A stretch of DNA of 64,000 nucleotides, from the NCBI GenBank assembly GCA_910577835.1, contig CAJTOU010000008.1, positions 17,727-81,726 on the forward strand, read 5' to 3'. Positions 18,261-26,034 of this stretch are shown here, piece after piece (positions within the stretch are counted from its first letter, which is position 1; every line of letters begins with the position of its first letter). The position numbers were made by a program, and so were the translations under genes. Source of the DNA: an uncultured Lachnospiraceae bacterium (GTDB lineage Bacteria; Bacillota_A; Clostridia; Lachnospirales; Lachnospiraceae). Below the pieces are notes generated by a model. That model saw only the letters and a program-made list of their open reading frames with translations, did no database searches and was not told where the DNA came from.

Positions 18261-19103
18261 TTATTGTACCTCCTTTGTATACAATCTGCAGGTTTCTTCC
18301 CGTTTCTTCTGTTCGAAAGGTCTGTACATCATTCCTCTGTCCATTGCCTCATCAAAATCCACGAGATGTCCGTCAAAATCTGGCCCGTCTACGCAGGCAA
18401 ATTTGGTTTCACCGCCTACTGTTAATCTGCATCCGCCACACATTCCTGTCCCATCGACCATAATCGGATTCATGCTGACAATTGTTTTAATTCCATATTC
18501 TTTGGTAAGCGCTGAAACAAATTTCATCATAATAACAGGACCAATGGCAATTACTTCATCATAAGTTTCGCCGCTTTCAATTAAATTTTTAAGTGCATTT
18601 GTAACAAGTCCCTTTGTTCCCCATGTACCATCATCTGACATTTTTACAAATTTATCGCTGACCTTCTCAAACTCTTCTTCAAGAATCACCAGCTCCTGTC
18701 CCCGAAAGCCTACAATTGAATGTACCTCTGCCCCCAGTTCATGAAGCTTCTTTGCCACGGGATAAGCAATGGCACTGCCCACGCCTCCCCCGATTACTGC
18801 CACCTTTTTCAGGCCTTCCAGTTCTGAAGCGGCTCCCAGCGGACCTACAAAATCCTGTATGTATTCGCCTTCATTCAGATGTCCAAGCTTTTCTGTGGTA
18901 GCTCCAACCTTCTGGAAAATAATAGTAACAGTTCCGGCTGTTTTGTCTGTATCTGCTATTGTAAGAGGAATGCGCTCTCCCTCCTCATCTGTTCTCAAAA
19001 TAATGAACTGTCCCGGTTCAGCTTTTTTAGCAACCAGTGGAGCTTCAATATCCATACGGGTTACTGTTGGATTCAGTTCTTCCTTTTTTATAATCTTATA
19101 CAT
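18261..19103 (-). CDS. nfnA: NfnA / sulfide dehydrogenase-like FAD/NAD-binding subunit
   Basis: A 280-residue protein of the PyrK-like ferredoxin-NADP reductase family. The FAD domain shows ERIPLTIAD, the NAD domain IGGGVGSAIAYPVAKKL, and the [2Fe-2S] ligands are in the C-terminal CGGCRLTVGGETKFAC segment. It is the small subunit of NfnAB. The start at 19103 (MYKIIKKEEL) is preferred because the alternative at 19112 lies only two bases from the AAAGGAGA site. Upstream lies a set of 17-bp tandem repeats that could be regulatory. Cytoplasmic; balances NADH, NADPH and reduced ferredoxin pools. Confidence 0.92.
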   Translation of the reverse strand: MYKIIKKEELNPTVTRMDIEAPLVAKKAEPGQFIILRTDEEGERIPLTIADTDKTAGTVTIIFQKVGATTEKLGHLNEGEYIQDFVGPLGAASELEGLKKVAVIGGGVGSAIAYPVAKKLHELGAEVHSIVGFRGQELVILEEEFEKVSDKFVKMSDDGTWGTKGLVTNALKNLIESGETYDEVIAIGPVIMMKFVSALTKEYGIKTIVSMNPIMVDGTGMCGGCRLTVGGETKFACVDGPDFDGHLVDFDEAMDRGMMYRPFEQKKREETCRLYTKEVQ

Positions 19104-19164
19104 AAGATTCATTCTCTCCTTTCAACTTTTGCAATACGCGCGTCATACAATTTCCATAATCTAT

Positions 19165-19230
19165 GGTTTTTATGACATACAGTTTTCATGATATACCGGT
19201 TTTTATGACATACCGATTTTTATAGTATCA
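19165..19230. repeat. four 17-bp tandem repeats upstream of nfnAB
   Basis: On the plus strand four copies of a 17-base unit, approximately GTTTTTATGACATACCG, run head to tail from 19165 to 19230, the last one diverged. They lie 60-130 bases before the nfnA start, in the region expected to contain its promoter. Exact periodicity and degenerate copies suggest protein binding sites or slipped-strand expansion. Confidence 0.75.
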
Positions 19231-19652
19231 TATTTCTTTGATAAATTCAACTGTTCTGCGTTATATATCCATCGTATAATTTTTAAATATTCTGAATATT
19301 TGCTGTTTTTCTATATAAATTCTGTATTATTTACAATTTATTCATATTTTATTTATTAATCTTTTACAACATCCCTGTTTTCTATTAAAATTTATTTTAT
19401 ATATTTAAACTGTCGAAACATTACCAATATTTTTTCGATATTTTTTTCATAATATTATCCTGTATTATTATATTACAGGATTCTCCTCCCTTTTTATTAT
19501 ATAATAACTATTAAACTATGCAGTTAATATTTTTATATAAATGAATATATTGATTGCAAAACAAGGTGCAGAAGAGTTATCATAAATTTGTGATAACTCT
19601 TCTGCACTTCGACTTCCTGTGAAACAATAAAATGTGACAGCCCGTTTCTTTG
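19231..19652. other. A+T-rich intergenic region
   Basis: About 420 bases with extreme A+T content, long T and A runs and no open frame with a ribosome binding site. The only structure I can see is the perfect hairpin at 19566-19607, listed separately. Confidence 0.7.
19566..19607. repeat. perfect 17-bp hairpin (possible terminator or small repeat family)
   Basis: The arms 19566-19582 and 19591-19607 are perfectly complementary around an 8-base loop TAAATTTG. It lies 45 bases after the GNAT stop codon and may end that operon, although the following T tract is weak. A diverged copy with the same core is at 41892-41938. Confidence 0.8.
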
Positions 19653-20117
19653 TTATTCTTTTAATATTTCCTCCAGAAAACGGATTTGAATATTAAGCTT
19701 TTCTGCAAGTCTTGCTGAAGCCGTATTCTCTTTGTATATGCGGCAGATAATCTCTTTTCTCTCAAGACCCTGAACCTCCTCCATATAGTTCAAAACTGCC
19801 TCGCACGCTTCCAAAGCATATCCCTGATGCCAGTACTTTGAGGCAAGCATATATCCAAGCTCAAATTCCCCGTCAGAGTTATTCTCTACACCTGCCCTTC
19901 CTATTATAGTTCCATCTTTTAATGTAATCAGCCATATTCCAAATCCATAAAATTTATAAATAGTATTATAATAAGAACGCATATATTCCCGCTCTTCATC
20001 TCTGTCCTCAAACAGTCCCTGTATATACTCTGTCATTTTGGAATCCTGATACAGATGATAGATTTCATCCACGTCCTCCGGAACCATTTCGCGCAGTATC
20101 AGACGGGCTGTTGTCAG
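19653..20117 (-). CDS. GNAT family N-acetyltransferase (probable non-ATG start)
   Basis: The frame encodes a Gcn5-related acetyltransferase of about 154 residues: a RimJ/RimL-like opening TARLILREMVPEDVDEIY, the acetyl-CoA pocket region GYMLASKYWHQGYALEACEAV and a C-terminal TASARLAEKLNI helix. The conserved opening lies before the first ATG (20087), and the only candidate start that includes it is a CTG at 20117, because an in-frame TGA (the stop of the upstream HAD gene) lies just ahead. No good ribosome binding site is seen, so translation is probably coupled to the HAD gene. If the ATG at 20087 is used the protein lacks its first beta strand. Acceptor substrate unknown. Confidence 0.8.
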   Translation of the reverse strand: MTTARLILREMVPEDVDEIYHLYQDSKMTEYIQGLFEDRDEEREYMRSYYNTIYKFYGFGIWLITLKDGTIIGRAGVENNSDGEFELGYMLASKYWHQGYALEACEAVLNYMEEVQGLERKEIICRIYKENTASARLAEKLNIQIRFLEEILKE

Positions 20118-20123
20118 TGCTGT

Positions 20124-20804
20124 TCATGGTTCACCGAAATGATGTGCATGTACCATTCGAAGAAATGCTTCATTAATTGCCGAAAAATCTTCAAACAGAT
20201 AATCCGCACCGGACAAATTCTGATTTCCTGAATTTGGATTAATAAAACCCGCACATGGAATATTTGCGGCAGCAGCCGCATTTGTACCGTTTTCAGAATC
20301 TTCTATCACAATACATTCCTCTGGAGAAATACCAAGCTCCTCTGCTGCTTTAAAAAAAATATCCGGAAATGGTTTTGGTCTCTCAAGCTCTGCGCCGCTA
20401 ACCACTGCATCAAAGCAATCCGAAATCCCAAGCATGGCAAGATTATCCATAATCCTAAAACGCTTTGAAGAAGATGCAACTGCTATAAGATATCCCTGTT
20501 TTCGGAGCTCACGGACAAATTCCGCAGCACCCTTTACCGGAGGATAACCCTCTGTTTCTACAAGTTCCTCAAGAATTTCATCATTCATTTTATTCAACTC
20601 TTCGACAGAATATTCTGTAATATGAAAATCTTCCTTTATTGTACTCCACAAATAGGCAACTGTGGAACCGATAAACTGCATATAATATTCATAATCCAAA
20701 TCTATGCCAAAATATTTCTTCATAGTGATACTGTTTGATTTATAATGAAGCGCCTCGCTGTCCACAAGAACCCCGTCCATATCAAAAATCACTGCTTTTA
20801 ACAT
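20124..20804 (-). CDS. HAD-superfamily phosphatase / beta-phosphoglucomutase-like
   Basis: A 226-residue HAD hydrolase of subfamily IA with a helical cap. Motif I is FDMDGVLVDS (Asp8, Asp10), motif II VASSSKR, the conserved Lys is in ERPKPFPDIF, and motif III is CIVIEDSENG. The sequence is typical of beta-phosphoglucomutase-like and phosphoglycolate-type enzymes; the exact substrate cannot be assigned. It overlaps the cyclophilin gene by seven bases upstream and its stop codon overlaps the region where the GNAT gene begins, so the three genes form a tight operon. Confidence 0.93.
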   Translation of the reverse strand: MLKAVIFDMDGVLVDSEALHYKSNSITMKKYFGIDLDYEYYMQFIGSTVAYLWSTIKEDFHITEYSVEELNKMNDEILEELVETEGYPPVKGAAEFVRELRKQGYLIAVASSSKRFRIMDNLAMLGISDCFDAVVSGAELERPKPFPDIFFKAAEELGISPEECIVIEDSENGTNAAAAANIPCAGFINPNSGNQNLSGADYLFEDFSAINEAFLRMVHAHHFGEP

Positions 20805-21325
20805 TTTTCCGGCTCCGAATAAGATATACCAAAGGTTTCAACAGTTACTTTTTTCATTTTCTGTGATTCTAACGGCCTGTCATTCCAGTCTGTTGGCGTT
20901 TCCGCAATCTGATTGACAATATCCATTCCCTCAATTACCCTGCCAAAAGCCGCATACTCACCATCTAAATGCGGTGCAGTTTTATGCATGATAAAAAACT
21001 GAGACCCTGCGGAATCCGGATGCATGGACCTTGCCATAGAAAGCACGCCTGCATCGTGCATTAAATCATTGTCAAAGCCATTGTGTGAAAATTCTCCTGC
21101 AATATTATAGCCCGGTCCTCCTGTTCCGGTTCCCTGTGGACAACCGCCCTGAATCATAAAGTCCTTGATTACTCTGTGAAAAATCAGACCGTCATAAAAG
21201 CCGGATTTTACAAGAGAAATAAAATTATTTACTGTATTTTTTGCTATGTCCGGATATAATTCCGCTTTGATAATACCTCCGTTTTCCATTTCAAATGTTA
21301 CAACTGGTTTTGATGTTTCTGACAT
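20798..21325 (-). CDS. cyclophilin-type peptidyl-prolyl cis-trans isomerase
   Basis: A 175-residue single-domain cyclophilin without a signal peptide, so cytoplasmic. Conserved motifs are the catalytic FHRVIKDFMIQGG, the AGVLSMARS and SAGSQFFIM segments and the cyclosporin-site HLDGEYAAFGRV. It speeds isomerisation of Xaa-Pro bonds in folding proteins. The start at 21325 has GGAGG five bases upstream; an in-frame ATG at 21337 lies inside that site. First gene of the cyclophilin-HAD-GNAT operon. Confidence 0.96.
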   Translation of the reverse strand: MSETSKPVVTFEMENGGIIKAELYPDIAKNTVNNFISLVKSGFYDGLIFHRVIKDFMIQGGCPQGTGTGGPGYNIAGEFSHNGFDNDLMHDAGVLSMARSMHPDSAGSQFFIMHKTAPHLDGEYAAFGRVIEGMDIVNQIAETPTDWNDRPLESQKMKKVTVETFGISYSEPEKC

Positions 21326-21414
21326 TTTTTCCTCCATCTCTGCTTGTTGCAGTATTATTTAAATTTTTATATTTATAATATTATATATTCACACTCAATC
21401 CTTTAAACAGACAA

Positions 21415-22416
21415 TTAAAATTTTCTTCCACCTCCCCCATGACTTCTTCCACTGCTGCCGGAATGATGAGAACCGCCTCCGCTGTTGCCTTTGGAAGATG
21501 TGTTGTCAGACCTTTCTATTGTATGACTGACTGTGCTTCGTCGAATAAACTTATCCTGCGTCAGTCTAAGCTGCAACCCGTTTTCTGTCTGATAGGTTCT
21601 GCCTCCGGCAGTCATACCGGTTCCCTTTCGGTTCAGCATAAACGGGATTGTAACAGAAGAAATTACTGCGCCGATAATAAAATCAATTAGAGGATTTTTA
21701 AAAATTGTAAAAAAGGTCTTTTTATGATATCCCTTATATTTCATACTATAAAAATCAACATCTGCTTTATCTTTTGTCACAATTCCTTTTTCGTTATAAT
21801 CAAAATTATATTTGCTGATTTTGTCAAATTCTTTTTGATTTTTTTCATAAAAATCCTTGTAATCCTGATATTTTCCCGTATTCCACTCTTCTATTATCTT
21901 TTTATACAAATCAGTATTGACTGCCATATTTGTATAATACACAACATCTTCACAAAACTCCTCGCAAAGTCTTTTGTAATCCCCCGCAGATGCATTGCCT
22001 GCAATATCATCTAAAATCGTCTCAATAACTGTGTCATTAAAATAAAGAACCGCAATTCCCGCCGTTGATATATAAATCTCTCTTGCCTGCATATCCACAA
22101 GCAGAAGTATTCCTGTGTCGCCAAAGCCGCCATAATCATAAAAGTCATCTGCCAGCCGTCGCTGACTGTATCCCAGATTATTATTTACTGTTAATACAAC
22201 AATCTCCAGCTTTGTATTTTGAACTGCCCTGTCAATTTCCTTTTGAATACTGGTTTTTTCAGAATCTGTCAGCAGATTTGCAAAATCATAGACCTTATCT
22301 GTAAAGTTTACTTTACTTGTGTAATCTTCCATACGGGTATACTCGTCTGCGAAAACGGGCAATGTCAAAAAGGAAAGAATAAAAATCACTGACAGAATTT
22401 GTATTAATTTTTTCAT
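21415..22416 (-). CDS. TPM-domain membrane protein with Gly/Ser/His-rich tail
   Basis: A 333-residue protein with a cleavable signal peptide (about 1-24), an extracytoplasmic TPM domain (about 30-160, with KVYDFANLLTDSEK and GFGDTGILLLVD), a spacer, one membrane segment near 235-260 and a tail rich in Ser, Gly and His that ends in GGGGRKF. TPM proteins occur in photosystem repair and in many bacteria with no assigned role. The ATG overlaps the stop of the upstream zinc-ribbon gene (ATGA), so the two are translationally coupled and probably work together at the membrane. GGGAGGG precedes the start. Confidence 0.88.
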   Translation of the reverse strand: MKKLIQILSVIFILSFLTLPVFADEYTRMEDYTSKVNFTDKVYDFANLLTDSEKTSIQKEIDRAVQNTKLEIVVLTVNNNLGYSQRRLADDFYDYGGFGDTGILLLVDMQAREIYISTAGIAVLYFNDTVIETILDDIAGNASAGDYKRLCEEFCEDVVYYTNMAVNTDLYKKIIEEWNTGKYQDYKDFYEKNQKEFDKISKYNFDYNEKGIVTKDKADVDFYSMKYKGYHKKTFFTIFKNPLIDFIIGAVISSVTIPFMLNRKGTGMTAGGRTYQTENGLQLRLTQDKFIRRSTVSHTIERSDNTSSKGNSGGGSHHSGSSGRSHGGGGRKF

Positions 22417-23483
22417 CCAAAAAACCCTCCCATCAATAACAGCAATGCCATAATCCCCGCTGTAATTCCACCAAACCATGCTGCGATTTTTACAGGGGAA
22501 TTCGGCAGCTCTCCAACCTGCTTTCCTGTCTGGCCATTAATAACAAAGCTTTTATTTTCTCCTTTATAACGGTAAGTAATCATCCACACTGGAAGCAGTG
22601 TATAATCAGCCCTGTTTCTATGAAGCGAAATCTGTTTTCGCAGAATATGCGTGCTGCTGTATCCGGTAATACTGTTTCTCATATCCTGAAGGATATAGTT
22701 ATTCACCCGTTCCTCCACCCGTCCTGTCATCTGTGTATCGCTGCTCTCGTAGTTATATTTTTCAGATTCATAACCGGAGAGATACGGCATCTCAAATTCT
22801 TTCAATTCATTATAATTATATGGCTCCATCAAATCCATCATATCATCCGGCATTTTTTCAGAGGCATCTACGGGAATTTTCTGGTAATTGCTAAAGCCCT
22901 GACGCTCTACTATATAATAATCTGTATGAACAAATTCGGTATTTCCCCGCCTTTGACGGTAAATCTTTGTACATTCTGCCGATGCACTGATTTCCGCATG
23001 GTAGTCATAGAGCCAAAACGGGACATAAATTCCTTTTATATGCTCTAAGGTCGCCTTCTGTTTAAACACTGACGGAGTAAACATACCTTTGCAAAGCCAC
23101 CTGCGAAAACTTTGCTTTGCCTGCTCTTTGTTAATTTTAAAAGGGATAACCCCCGCAGGTTTCAATACTCCGTTCAATCTCTCCTGAATCAGAGCAGAAC
23201 TGCCGCAGTAACAGCAGGTGGTAGCTGTCGTATATTCGTCGGTTATAAGCTGCGCGCCGCAGCTCTCACAGGTATAGCCGTTAAAACTCTGCCGCGCATG
23301 TGTGTCCTCTATATCAGATGCTGTGTGATTTTCTGTTCTGTCTTCGCTGTTTTCGCCGGTTTCATTTCGGCTTAGCTGCTCTATGCTGACCTCTGTACCA
23401 CAATAGGTACAAACCAGCCCATTTGTTCCCGGTGTATATTCCAGCGGTGCGCCGCAGCCAGGACATCTATATGTATTAGCCAT
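22413..23483 (-). CDS. double zinc-ribbon protein with C-terminal membrane anchor
   Basis: A 356-residue protein. Two zinc ribbons are seen at the N-terminus: CPGCG with CTYCG (about 8-32) and CESCG with CCYCG (about 74-98). A middle domain with many aromatic and charged residues (for example KGIYVPFWLYDYHAEISA) follows, then a single hydrophobic C-terminal helix (about 333-354). This is a known but uncharacterised Firmicute family often annotated as TFIIB-type zinc ribbon protein. Coupled by a four-base overlap to the TPM gene. The layout suggests a cytoplasmic zinc-dependent module tethered to the membrane; no reaction can be assigned. Confidence 0.87.
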   Translation of the reverse strand: MANTYRCPGCGAPLEYTPGTNGLVCTYCGTEVSIEQLSRNETGENSEDRTENHTASDIEDTHARQSFNGYTCESCGAQLITDEYTTATTCCYCGSSALIQERLNGVLKPAGVIPFKINKEQAKQSFRRWLCKGMFTPSVFKQKATLEHIKGIYVPFWLYDYHAEISASAECTKIYRQRRGNTEFVHTDYYIVERQGFSNYQKIPVDASEKMPDDMMDLMEPYNYNELKEFEMPYLSGYESEKYNYESSDTQMTGRVEERVNNYILQDMRNSITGYSSTHILRKQISLHRNRADYTLLPVWMITYRYKGENKSFVINGQTGKQVGELPNSPVKIAAWFGGITAGIMALLLLMGGFFG

Positions 23484-23623
23484 AATATTATATTACCTCT
23501 ATGTTGTTTTGACTTTTTTTACAGTAATTGTTTAGCTTTGCAAATATTGTCACCTTTGACTCTGCTCTGAATGTATTATAACAATCTCTTCCTTTATCTG
23601 CAATCCTTTTTTGAATAAACTAC

Positions 23624-23670
23624 AAAAAGGAATAATATCCTGCCCAAAAGCAGAATATTATTCCTTTTTT
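23624..23670 (-). terminator. intrinsic terminator after glnN
   Basis: A 15-pair A+T-rich stem (23624-23638 with 23655-23669) with flanking A and T tracts, usable in both directions, lies 26 bases after the glutamine synthetase stop codon. Confidence 0.85.
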
Positions 23671-23695
23671 CTCTTAATAAATCACAAATAAAATC

Positions 23696-25804
23696 CTAAA
23701 CCTCAAATGTCAAATCACCATAAGAAGGAACCGGCCAGAAGTCCTTATCTACCAGCATTTCCAGCTTATCAACAGGGGTTCTCAGATTATCCATATCTAC
23801 CATAACCGTATCTTTATAGAAGAATGCTCTCTCTTTGCCTTCCTTTTTCAATCCTTCTCCCTGCGATTTTTTGAGAGTCTCCAGCGCAGCCTTTGCCTCT
23901 TTCAGCAATTCGGAAATACTGCTCAGCATCTCAGACTGTACAGAGGTATCCGCGCCTGCTTCCCTTACAGAAAGCACAGTATCTGCAAGCTCCTTTGTAT
24001 ACTTAATCACAGATGGTATGTACTGTTTTGTAGCCATATCAATCATTGTGAGAGCTTCAATATTAATTACCTTGGAATACTGTTCATACAGAATTTCCTC
24101 TCTTGACTCCAGTTCTTTTCTGGTAAAAATTCCAAATCTCTCAAACAGCGCAACTGCTTTATCGGTTGTCAGTGTTTCCACTGCATCCACCATGGATTTA
24201 ATATTCGGAAGTCCTCTTCTCTCGGCCTCTGCCACCCATTCTGGAGCATATCCGTTGCCATTAAAAATAATTCTCTGATGTTCTGTCATATATTTTTTAA
24301 TCAATGCATCGCAGGCAAGATTAAAGTTTTCTGCCTTCTCCAGTTCATCCGCCGCCTCGCAGAACGCCTCTGCCACAATCGCATTTAATGTAGTATTTGG
24401 ACTTGCAATCGAATCCTTTGAGCCTACCATACGGAACTCAAATTTATTACCTGTAAAGGCAAACGGTGATGTTCTGTTTCTGTCTGTTGCATCCTTGCTG
24501 ATATCAGAAAGCGTGCTTACACCGGTTTCCAGTTTGCCGCCCTCAAGACTTGTTGTAGCAGCACCCTCACGGATAATATGGTCCACAATATCCTCAAGCT
24601 GTTCGCCGAGAAACATGGAAATAATCGCCGGAGGAGCCTCATTTGCTCCCAGTCTGTGGTCATTCCCCACATCCGAAGCAGACTGACGAAGCAAATCCGC
24701 ATGTTTGTCAACAGCCTTCATAATACATGCAAGCACCAGAAGAAACTGTCTGTTTTTATTTGGCTCGTCACCCGGGTCCAACATATTTACGCCGTTATCG
24801 GTATTAATGGACCAGTTATTATGTTTTCCTGAGCCATTTACACCTGCAAACGGTTTTTCATGAAGAAGACATGCAAGTCCCTGACGCTCGGAAACCTCCT
24901 TCATAACCTCCATAACAATCTGGTTGTGGTCTACTGCCACATTTGCCGTATTATAAATAGTAGCCAGCTCATGCTGTGCCGGAGCCACTTCATTGTGCTG
25001 TGTCTTTGCAGTAATGCCGAGTTTCCACAACTCAATATTCAAATCATGCATAAACGCGCCAACACGCTCTCTAATAGTTCCAAAATAATGGTCATCAAGC
25101 TCCTGACCTTTTGGAGCCGGTGCGCCAAACAGGGTTCTTCCTGTATAAATAAGGTCCTTTCTGGCAAGAAAATTATTTCTGTCCACAAGAAAATATTCCT
25201 GCTCTGGTCCTACGCTTGCTGTAACCTTGGTTGCTTCTGTGTTGCCAAACAGCCTTACAATACGAAGCGCCTGCTTGCTGACCGCTTCCATGGAGCGGAG
25301 CAGCGGAGTCTTTTTATCAAGCGCCTCTCCTGTATAAGAGCAGAAAGCAGTCGGAATACAAAGAATAACTCCTGTCGCACCTTCTGTCAAAAATACCGGT
25401 GATGTAACATCCCAAATCGTATAGCCTCTTGCCTCAAAGGTAGCTCTTAATCCGCCTGACGGAAAAGAGGAAGCATCCGGCTCACCCTTGATTAATTCCT
25501 TGCCCGAAAATTCCATCAGCATCTTGCCCTCTGCATCGGCATTTGTAACAAATGAATCATGTTTTTCAGCCGTTACGCCCGTCAATGGCTGGAACCAGTG
25601 TGTATAATGTGTTGCTCCATGCTCTACTGCCCAGTCCTTCATTGCCTTTGCAACAATATCCGCAGTAGACGGGGACAATTCTCCGCCATGTTCAATAATG
25701 TTCTTTACTTCGTAAAAAACCTTCTTGGTCAGACGTTCCCTCATCTTTTCCAGTGTAAATACGTTCTGTCCAAAAATCTCCTCGACGTTTAATACTTCAC
25801 TCAT
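23696..25804 (-). CDS. glnN: type III glutamine synthetase
   Basis: A 702-residue GlnN-type enzyme (ATP + glutamate + ammonia to glutamine), the size expected for type III rather than the 450-residue type I. The signatures GPEQEYFLVD, KTQHNEVAPAQHE, HEKPFAGVNGSGKHNNWS and NRTSPFAFTGNKFEFR are present. The start at 25804 (MSEVLNVEEIFG) has AAGGAAAAG upstream; a longer frame to 25990 lacks support. Type III enzymes are dodecamers found in Bacteroides, cyanobacteria and many clostridia and are usually nitrogen-regulated. No riboswitch or PII-type gene is visible beside it. Single-gene transcript ended by a strong terminator. Confidence 0.96.
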   Translation of the reverse strand: MSEVLNVEEIFGQNVFTLEKMRERLTKKVFYEVKNIIEHGGELSPSTADIVAKAMKDWAVEHGATHYTHWFQPLTGVTAEKHDSFVTNADAEGKMLMEFSGKELIKGEPDASSFPSGGLRATFEARGYTIWDVTSPVFLTEGATGVILCIPTAFCSYTGEALDKKTPLLRSMEAVSKQALRIVRLFGNTEATKVTASVGPEQEYFLVDRNNFLARKDLIYTGRTLFGAPAPKGQELDDHYFGTIRERVGAFMHDLNIELWKLGITAKTQHNEVAPAQHELATIYNTANVAVDHNQIVMEVMKEVSERQGLACLLHEKPFAGVNGSGKHNNWSINTDNGVNMLDPGDEPNKNRQFLLVLACIMKAVDKHADLLRQSASDVGNDHRLGANEAPPAIISMFLGEQLEDIVDHIIREGAATTSLEGGKLETGVSTLSDISKDATDRNRTSPFAFTGNKFEFRMVGSKDSIASPNTTLNAIVAEAFCEAADELEKAENFNLACDALIKKYMTEHQRIIFNGNGYAPEWVAEAERRGLPNIKSMVDAVETLTTDKAVALFERFGIFTRKELESREEILYEQYSKVINIEALTMIDMATKQYIPSVIKYTKELADTVLSVREAGADTSVQSEMLSSISELLKEAKAALETLKKSQGEGLKKEGKERAFFYKDTVMVDMDNLRTPVDKLEMLVDKDFWPVPSYGDLTFEV

Positions 25805-25892
25805 ACTTTCTTTTCCTTTCTTTTTAAATCTTATTATGCATTTCATATAGAATTTTGTCCATATGAAGAAACAAACCAATTTCCCATAAAGT

Positions 25893-25925
25893 AAAAATAG
25901 GCGCTCCAAAAAAAGCTGGAACGCC
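25893..25925 (-). terminator. intrinsic terminator after sortase gene
   Basis: Stem GGCGCTCCA/TGGAACGCC (25900-25908, 25917-25925) with one mismatch; on the minus strand it is followed by TATTTTTAC. It lies about 110 bases after the sortase stop codon. Confidence 0.7.
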
Positions 25926-26034
25926 ATTGTTCTTGCATAATAAAAACTATGATTATCAGGCCTGCTGCCTTCTACATAGATAAGATACACTATTTTTTAA
26001 AAAATTGCAAGTACTTTTTTTAATCTTTTATTTT

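Noticed and set aside
25805..25890. Glutamine riboswitch upstream of glnN
   Set aside because: The leader is short and A+T-rich and I could not fold it into the conserved glnA motif; the hairpin further upstream fits the sortase terminator.
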